From the NCBI GenBank assembly GCA_964023275.1, contig OZ029918.1:15803361-15867360 (forward strand): 64,000 bases of DNA. Reading direction: 5' to 3'. Positions 56,900 to 64,000 of this stretch are shown piece after piece. Source of the DNA: Norana najaformis (Eukaryota > Annelida > Clitellata > Crassiclitellata > Hormogastridae). How positions within the stretch are numbered: position 1 is the first letter of the stretch; every line of letters starts with the position of its first letter. Under the pieces are notes generated by a model that made no database searches, was not told the DNA's origin, and was given only the letters and a program-made list of their open reading frames with translations. Both the position numbers and the translations under genes were made by a program.

Positions 56900-59870
56900 C
56901 CTATGCAATGATATACTTAAATAAATCTTACGGTATAGGCCTACTGTTTGATCTAAAAGATTCGACTGCTTTGTGAAGGCCGCCTTCGTCAGTCGGTAAG
57001 GGATCAATTAGCGCCGACCCTGGCCTATACATTACAGCTATTTACATCTATACAAGTATAAATAAATACACGTATATGTATTTGTCTAAATATAGGTATA
57101 GATCGATATACATGTTTATGTATAAATGCTTATATATAAATATATATATGTTTACAAATATATGCTCTGTATATTTTGGTAATGAATCGGGGGGGGGGGA
57201 CGAAAGTGTCATTAGGATTCGTTTCGTGGCGTTAAAATAAATAAATAAATACGAAGCAGTGTTTTAAATATCGGCCTAACGCCTTCTGGTATGTAGTTTC
57301 TGAACTAAGTAGGCCTATGTGGCGTCACCTGGTGGTAAAACAGGAAACCACAAATACAGTAAAAATTAAAATGTCGATTCTAAAACTGCGTGACGAAGGG
57401 ACACAGTTATTGTGATTTGCAGCCAGACACCTTTGTCTGTTTACTGTGAAACGCCACAATGTATTTTGATAGTAAGTTACAAGATTGGTTCATTACAATA
57501 GTAGACAATAGCCACAGTAATTAAGTAGTGCCTGCTGTAACAGCCATGACTTTTAAAAGCACAGTTAACGGGTTGCTATAGACGTTGGTTTTTTGCGGAG
57601 TGTCTGTTATACCGTCGATGCACTAAATCAGTCAATGAACCTCTGAGCCAGTCACTTCAGTCGACGATATAACAGAAGACGGTCTCTGCTCAAGTACTTA
57701 CACATCCTATGACATGCAATAAATGCCATAACGCCACGCGATAGTACCACTGCGGCTGCTTTGTTCTACGCTGTTATTTCCCTTCCGCTTCCTATTCTCC
57801 TTCGAGTCTTCTTCGTCCCCTTCTTAATCTTCTCTGCTCTGTATCTTTCAACCGACTGCAGCTTCGCAGCGGAACATCCTGTGTTTACCAGACACCAGCC
57901 ACCGCTGTTAACAGCATCCGACTTCCGGAATACCTGGAAACCCTGTTTAACAGGCTCGGCATCTATGCCTCTGCATATCACACGATAATTTAAGTCATTA
58001 TGCTGCGAAAGTGTTGGATTTGGCATATATCGTAACCTAGAAAAGTTATGTTTAAAAATGAACAGATTTTTATTAGTTTTGTTTGTCATACATATCTTCA
58101 ACTCAGAAACGATCGATCAGTTGTCTGTGTCTTTCAGACCTAAACGTAAATCAAATATTTTCCTTTAATACCACAACAGTGCAACTCCAAACATGCGATG
58201 TTAAATTGATCAGATGCCATTTGTAAAATAAAAAGGAGGTATAAAACTCCAATAAAAATTACAAAAAAAGAATTGGAAAATATTTAATACATGACTTCAC
58301 AATTGTACTGAAAATCTGGCATTTAAATTAAACTGTCAATTACATTAAAATTGTTTGATATACGTGTTTTGGCAGACGCAGAGCTACGTCGACGCTGGAC
58401 AAACCGAGATTGCAAGATTAGAAATGATGCATTTTGAGCTAGGCCTACTTGATAAATTTACGGCGAATATAAGCAGGTCTGCGAAGAGTATTGTGCTTTT
58501 AATCTTTAGTGATAGAGAAAATTAAGAAATGATCAAGACGTTTGACAGAGTAGGCTATATAGGTCCTACATCCTGGATAATGAAGAACCCAATGAGTTGG
58601 CACAGCTCGTAGATGTATGTTCCAACTTACCGACATCTAGTGTGGTGTGTGAGTACTGCTTCAGCCTTCTTATTAAGCAACGAGGATAAAAATACGTGAT
58701 CAACTTCAATGCATGATCGACTGCAGGTTGACCACATGGACTACCTGACAAGAATCAAATTTTTTAACATGGTCAAATAATCAAGAGAAACGAGAAACAA
58801 TCTAATATAAGTTTAACTTGTCCTTAATTATTTTCTTTTTATACACCACGATTTCATAACCTTTTAGTTTAAGCTTAATAGATGTGCAATCTTGCACGAA
58901 CAAGAGCGCTGGTACCAAATGTTACTGCCCATGCAGTAGGTCATGCGCGCAGGGCGACAAAAATTAGAGGAAATATTGGTGGATACGGCGAGTAGAAGAT
59001 CCTTCCGATTACTAAGAAATTCAGAGAAGACAAAGGCAATGGATATTGAAAAAAACTTAGAACTGTCTCAGTGCAGCTTTAGTGGGGTGTGACTCGGGGT
59101 CCTTAAAAAGAGTCTAATGAACAAGTCACAGAACTGGAATGGTGTTTTACCCAGGCAGTAGTCCTCCTGCCATCCAACAAGGTGGTATTACTAAATTACC
59201 ATATTACCATAGTTAGACCTGCATATAAATGAAGGCATCAGAGTTTTATCAGCTTCATTACTTGCTGGGCAGTGTATCGTTTCGCTCTGATGCAGATTTT
59301 ACGTATGACAGACAGAAATATGAAGACACGAATTCACCCAGTCAGCATATAATATTTATGCGCACACTTTCTAATTATCTGCATTTTGGATTCAAAAAAA
59401 ATGTGACAGATTGGTCAGATATTGAGAGGAGACTCCCTACTATGATCGAACTGAGGGAAGGAAAACAAGAGGAAGATTTAAGATTTTAAAATCTGCAGCT
59501 TGACTGAATTAGGAGTGGGCACAAACTAATGGACAAGCCAACACCGTGAAGAGTGGAGCCACTGGACGAATGAATTTGCCCGGGGCAGAGAACATGAAGA
59601 AGAAGACAGTAGGATTAGGTCCAAAACGCAGCTGGTTGGCCGATATTAGTCAATATAAGAAGATAAGAAGGGTAATCCCTAGAGTCCCCAATTCCGAGAG
59701 GCAGTCTTGAGTATGAAGTGTTAGCGACTTCATTTTCATAGCTTTAGCATGTGAAGGCAGCTAGTGTTGCTCTACTTCGCCGTCTGATCTTCCCACTGTC
59801 AGTGTATGCTCAATGTACTCACTGCAGAGCTGAATTAGCTTAGAGGGCGCAAGCGAAGCACAAACCAGAG
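56900..59870. other. Intergenic DNA without recognised gene
   Basis: Contents: TA-rich simple sequence (57040-57160), a G-tract near 57190, and open frames at 57761-57988 (plus), 57766-58101 (minus) and 59229-59489 (plus, 86 codons). None shows a family motif or good flanking splice signals. TAGGCCTA-like words recur through 52900-58450. Confidence 0.45.
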
Positions 59871-62262
59871 AAATCTTTGCAATGGCAGGGATCTGACCTC
59901 CCCACTCAGAGGTTGAGGACTTCAAATCCCCACTTGGTTGAGGACTTCAAATCCCCACTTGGTTGAGGACTTCAAATCCTCACTTGGTTGAGGGTTCAAA
60001 TCCCAACTTGGTTGGGGTTCAAATCCCCGCTTGGTTGGGGAGTTCAAATCTCCACTTGGTTGGGGAGTTCAAATTCCCACTTTGTTGAGGACTTCAAATA
60101 CCCACTTGGTTGAGGACTTCAAATCCCCACTTGGTTGCGGAGTTCAAATCCCCACTTGGTTGGGGGTTCAAATTCCTACTTGGTTGAGGACTTCAAATCC
60201 CCACTTGGTCGAGGACTTCAAATCCCCACTTGATTGGGAGTACAAATCCCCACTTGGTTGGGGAGTTCAAATCCCCAGTTGGGTGAGGACTTTAAATCCC
60301 CACTTAGTTGAGGACTTCAAATCCCCACTTGGTTGAGGGTTCAAATCCCCACTTGGTTGGAGGTTCAAATCCCCACTTGGCTGGGGAGTTCAAATCCCCA
60401 TTTGGTTGGGGAGTTCAAATCTCCATTTGGTTGGGGAGTTCAAATTCCCACTTGGTTGAGGACTTCAAATCTCAGCTTGGTTGGGGAGTTCAAATCCCCA
60501 CTTGGTTAGGGGTTCAAATTCCCACTTCGTTGGGGAGTTTGAATCCCCACTTGGTTGAGGACTTCAAATCTCCACTTGGATGAGGACTTCAAATCCCCAC
60601 TTGGTTGGGGAGTTCAAATCTCCACTTGTTTAGGGGTTCAAATTCCTACTTCGTTGAGGAGTTTAAATCCCCACTTGGTTGAGGACTTCAAATCTCCACT
60701 TGGTTGAGGACTTCAAATCCCCACTTGGTTGGGAGTTCAAATCCCCACTTGGTTAGGGTTCAAATTCCAACTTCGTTGGGGAGTTTAAATCCCCACTTGG
60801 TTGAGGACTTCAATCCTCACTTGGTTGGGGAATTTAAATCCCCACTTGGTTGAGGACTTCAAATCTCCACTTGGTTGAGGACTTCAAATCCCCACTTGGT
60901 TGGGAGTTTAAATCCCCACTTGGTTGGGAGCTCAAATCCCCACTTGGTTAGGGTTCAAATTCCAACTTCGTTGGGGAGTTTAAATCCCCACTTGGTTGAG
61001 GACTTCAATCCTCCTTGGTTGGGGAGTTTAAATCCCCACTTGGTTGAGGACTTCAAATCTCCACTTGGTTGAGGACTTCAAATCCCCACTTGGTTGGGAG
61101 TTCAAATCCCCACTTGGTTAGGGGTTCAAATTCCAACTTCGTTGGAAAGTTTAAATCCCCACTTGGTTGAGGACTTCAATCCTCACTTGGTTGGGGAGTT
61201 CAAATCTCCACTTGGTTGGGGGTTCAAATCCCCACTTGGTTGGGGAGCTTAAATCCCCACTTGTTGGGGAGTTCAAATCCCCACTTGGCTGAGGACTTCA
61301 ATCCTCACTTGGCTGGGGATTTCAAATCTCCACTTGGTTGGGGAGTTCAAATCTCCACTTGGTTGGGGAGTTCAAATCCCCACTTGGTTGGGGAGTTTAA
61401 ATCCCCACTTGTTGGGGAGTTCAAATCCCCACTTGGTTGAGGAATTAAAATCCCCACTTCGTTGAGGACTTCAAATCTCCACTTGGTTGAGGACTTCAAA
61501 TCCCAACTTGGTTGGGGAGTTCAAATCTCCACTTGGTTAGGGGTTCAAATTCCAACTTCGTTGGGGAGTTTAAATCTCCACTTGGTTGAGAACTTCAAAT
61601 CTCCACTTGGTTGAGGACTTCAAATCCCAACTTGGTTAGGAGTTCAAATCCCCACTTGGTTGGGGGTTCAAATTCCCACTTCGTTGGGGAGTTCAAATCC
61701 CCACTTGGTTGAGGACTTCAATCCTCACTTGGCTGGGGATTTCAAATCTCCACTTGATTGGGGAGTTCAAATCCCCACTTGGTTGAGGAGTTCAAATCCC
61801 ACCTGGTTGGGGGTTCAAATCCCCACTTGGTTGAGGACTTCAAATCTCCACTTGGTTGAGGACTTCAAATCCCCACTTGGTTGGGAGTTCAAATCCCCAC
61901 TTGGTTAGGGGTTCAAATTCCAACTTCGTTGGGGAGTTTAAATCCCCACTTGGTTGAGGACTTCAATCCTCACTTGGTTGGGGAGTTCAAATCTCCACTT
62001 GGTTAGGGGTTCAAATCCCCACTTGGTTGGGGAGCTTAAATCCCCACTTCGTTGGGGAGTTCAAATCTCCACTTGGCTGAGGACTTCAATCCTCACTTGG
62101 CTGGGGATTTCAAATCTCCACTTGGTTGGGGAGTTCAAATCTCCACTTGGTTGGGGAGTTCAAATCTCCATTTGGTTGGGGAGTTCAAATCTCCACTTGA
62201 TTGAGGACTTCAGTCCTCTCTTGGTTGGAGAGTTCAAATCCCTGCCATGGCAGAAAGATTTA
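59871..62262 (+). repeat. 2.3-kb minisatellite of about 25-bp units with inverted flanks
   Basis: The units are GGTTGGGGAGTTCAAATCCCCACTT or GGTTGAGGACTTCAAATCCCC and variants, about 95 copies from 59905 to 62240. Between 60600 and 62000 a higher-order block containing TTCCAACTTCGTTGGGGAGTTTAAATCC recurs every 130-420 bp. The left flank AAATCTTTGCAATGGCAGGG and the right flank (minus) AAATCTTTCTGCCATGGCAG are inverted copies. Open frames such as 60031-60336 are products of the repeat. Confidence 0.95.
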
Positions 62263-62469
62263 AAAGGTAGTTAACTACTTTCTTCAAAAACCCATTCAAA
62301 AGGTATTTACCCAACAATAAAATTTGAATTTGTGGTTAACTAACTTTTATTCTACATATTCAGTTACATACTTATCAAATTGTCTCCAGTGTCTCAAAAT
62401 TATTTCCTACAACAAAATTGCTCGTTAGGTTGTATTTCCGGCTACAGAATATTCGTGCGATTATGAATT

Positions 62470-63290
62470 AATAAAGTGATAATTTATAGTTTAGTAGTTC
62501 ATCATTGCTACAAAGATGCAACTAAAAAAGTGAAAATGCAGAGGAAAAAACTTTACAGCTTTATGCGTTTACTGTTAGAAGAAAATTTCTGGAAATGTCT
62601 CAAACTCTTACAAGATGCTGCACTTCAGTCATATCCATCACCTTCACCGTATTCGTTCCATGCTTGATTTTAAAACTCAAAATTCAAAATTCTCTTTCCC
62701 GAGCTGTCACCAGGACGCCCAAGCATCACCCTATCAGTCCTCTCCTGAAATAACTCATCTGGCTGAAAATCCCGGAATGCATTCATTTCAACCTAACCTA
62801 TTACTCCCTTCAACTTTCCCAACCAACTTACCTTTGCAAACTATTTACCATCCAATCAGACCGTTCTACTCTTTCATCCTCTTACTTCACTCTTGCCCGT
62901 CCATCTGTAACTATTCATCTTAAGTTCACTGCACATCGACTCTGGAACGATCACCCGCCTGAATTTCGCATATTCTCCGCTCCTTTATCCGTTCCGTCGT
63001 TCACTTGTTCTATTATTCCTCAGGTATTCCATTCAAAACCGAAGTCTCACCTTTTCAGGAACTCCCACCCTGAACAGCCTACCCATTTCTCTCAGCTTAA
63101 ACACAACCCACCCTAGCCTCCAATCCCCTCCTCTCTCTTGTCTCCTGGCCAACGGACTTGGTTCTTGACATGGCATCTTTCGACAGCCCCACGGACTTGA
63201 CGCAGCGCTCGTGAGTAAGCTGGCGCCCTGCGCTTAGCTCTTAAGTAGAGCTTTAGAAATGTCGAGTTTACGATTACGACTACGACGATT
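62470..63290 (+). mobile_element. LINE 3' end
   Basis: The plus-strand readings LQDAALQSYPSPSPYSFHA and, after frame changes, LTAHRLWNDHPPEFRIFSAP then FHSKPKSHLFRNSHPEQ match the end of a non-LTR ORF2 ('RLWN.LP'). The 3' UTR (GTGAGTAAGC...GAAATGTCGAGTTTACGATTACGACTACGACG) ends in a degenerate TACGAC repeat. Confidence 0.75.
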
Positions 63291-64000
63291 ACGATGAAGG
63301 TTGGCACAGACAGACAGACAATGGTGGGAATGATAGAGGGAGAAAGATAACGAGGGAGATGACGAAGGAAGAGGGGAGGGGAGAGACTCACACAGGGACA
63401 GTCTGACAGGCGAAGAGAAAGAGAGGGACAGGCGAAGGCACGGGTGGAGTAACGAACAGAGAAGAGAGGGGATGAACAGACGAAGGAATGGAGGAGGAGG
63501 AGGAGAGAAGGACGAGGACGGACGAGGCCTGGAGCATCCAGGTCCCTTCTGTGGTTAGCCGATTACGTCAGAAGACTCGAACACGCGTACTCCCATCACT
63601 CGTCGGACGCATGGGGGCCGACGGCTGCGCTGCGAGAATCCAGCAGCAGCAGCAGCAGCAGCAACAGCACGGGAGAATGGCCCGAAGGTACTGATTGGAA
63701 TCGCAGTGTCGATTTGTTACGGATGTGCTGTACTCCGCAGCAGCAGAAGCTCCAACCGATAGACGGAACAACATTTCCACGGACGGATACTGAAGCTGGA
63801 AGTGGCGATCAGAAGGAGGGACGACGAAAAGGACAATCACAAGAAGGAGAATGACGAGAAGGAAAGGAGAAAAGCGTGCTAATCAGAGAAACACATCAAA
63901 CCACATTGGCCTGGATAAGAATCAGTATCACGTGGGGAAAAAGGTTACCCAAACAACGGAGCAAAATACGACCGCAGCATCGAACTAAAACGAATCCCGT
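63291..64000 (+). other. GC/CpG-rich stretch with CAG repeat
   Basis: Purine-rich GA repeats (63300-63530) are followed by CpG-rich sequence and a (CAG)8-9 run at 63641-63668. A frame at 63488-63694 would read the CAG as polyglutamine, but no domain is recognisable. It could be the first exon or promoter of a gene beyond 64000; this is speculative. Confidence 0.3.

Noticed and set aside
60031-62274. Six plus-strand ORFs rich in NPHLVEDFKSPLG-type repeats
   Set aside because: They are products of the 25-bp array.

Overview
The window looks like nuclear DNA of a marine invertebrate animal, possibly a mollusc or other lophotrochozoan; the species cannot be fixed from sequence alone. It is AT-rich. 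It carries one long, intron-rich gene with metazoan splice signals, many short non-LTR retrotransposon tails ending in (TTA)n or (TACGAT)-like repeats, and decayed piggyBac, pogo/Tigger, PIF/Harbinger, hAT and LTR elements. There is no operon structure and no long single-exon gene; most long open frames are repeat products or shadows.

The one gene I can name is on the minus strand: a sorting nexin 14 (SNX14) orthologue. I assembled it exon by exon from about 52304 (start codon) down to 3532. Twenty-two coding exons, one of them tentative, join with consistent phases to give 1914 nt or 638 codons. In order they encode an N-terminal pair of membrane segments, a short Cys/His motif, the PXA domain, the RGS domain, an acidic linker and most of the PX domain. 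The end of PX and the C-terminal nexin (PXC) domain were not found and probably lie beyond position 1. One intron (after exon 2) uses a GC donor that the reading frame requires.

Layout. 1-3531: last visible intron, with repeat remnants. 3532-9000: PX exons. 8955-9969: 5' LTR, primer-binding site and gag start of a Gypsy-like element. 11459-12735: pogo-like non-autonomous element with a LINE tail inside. 12858-13664: 23-bp minisatellite. 14643-15332: TTAA-flanked piggyBac-type element. 19539-23049: exons for RGS and the end of PXA. 23239-25209: decayed piggyBac filling most of one intron. 25345: PXA exon. 25824-33554: a Russian-doll nest of pogo/Tigger elements, LINEs and a second piggyBac, all in one 8.3-kb intron. 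33770-39000: PXA exons. 39529-42905: PIF/Harbinger element with nested LINEs. 43864-52304: 5' exons, interleaved with a 200-bp tandem duplication, a piggyBac relative, two hAT elements and the membrane-segment exons.

Upstream of the gene, 53345-55010 holds a minus-strand LINE containing a 39-unit ATC microsatellite. 55050-55900 is a GC-rich coding relic I cannot name. 56400-56660 has CpG-rich degenerate repeats. 59871-62262 is a 2.3-kb minisatellite of about 25-bp units bounded by inverted flanks; many of its units contain a perfect match to the RNA polymerase III B-box consensus. 62470-63290 is another LINE 3' end, followed by a GC/CpG-rich stretch with a CAG repeat.

The only cellular gene supported here is SNX14, an ER/lipid-droplet-associated sorting nexin. 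The transposons sit in its introns in both orientations and account for most of its roughly 49-kb span.
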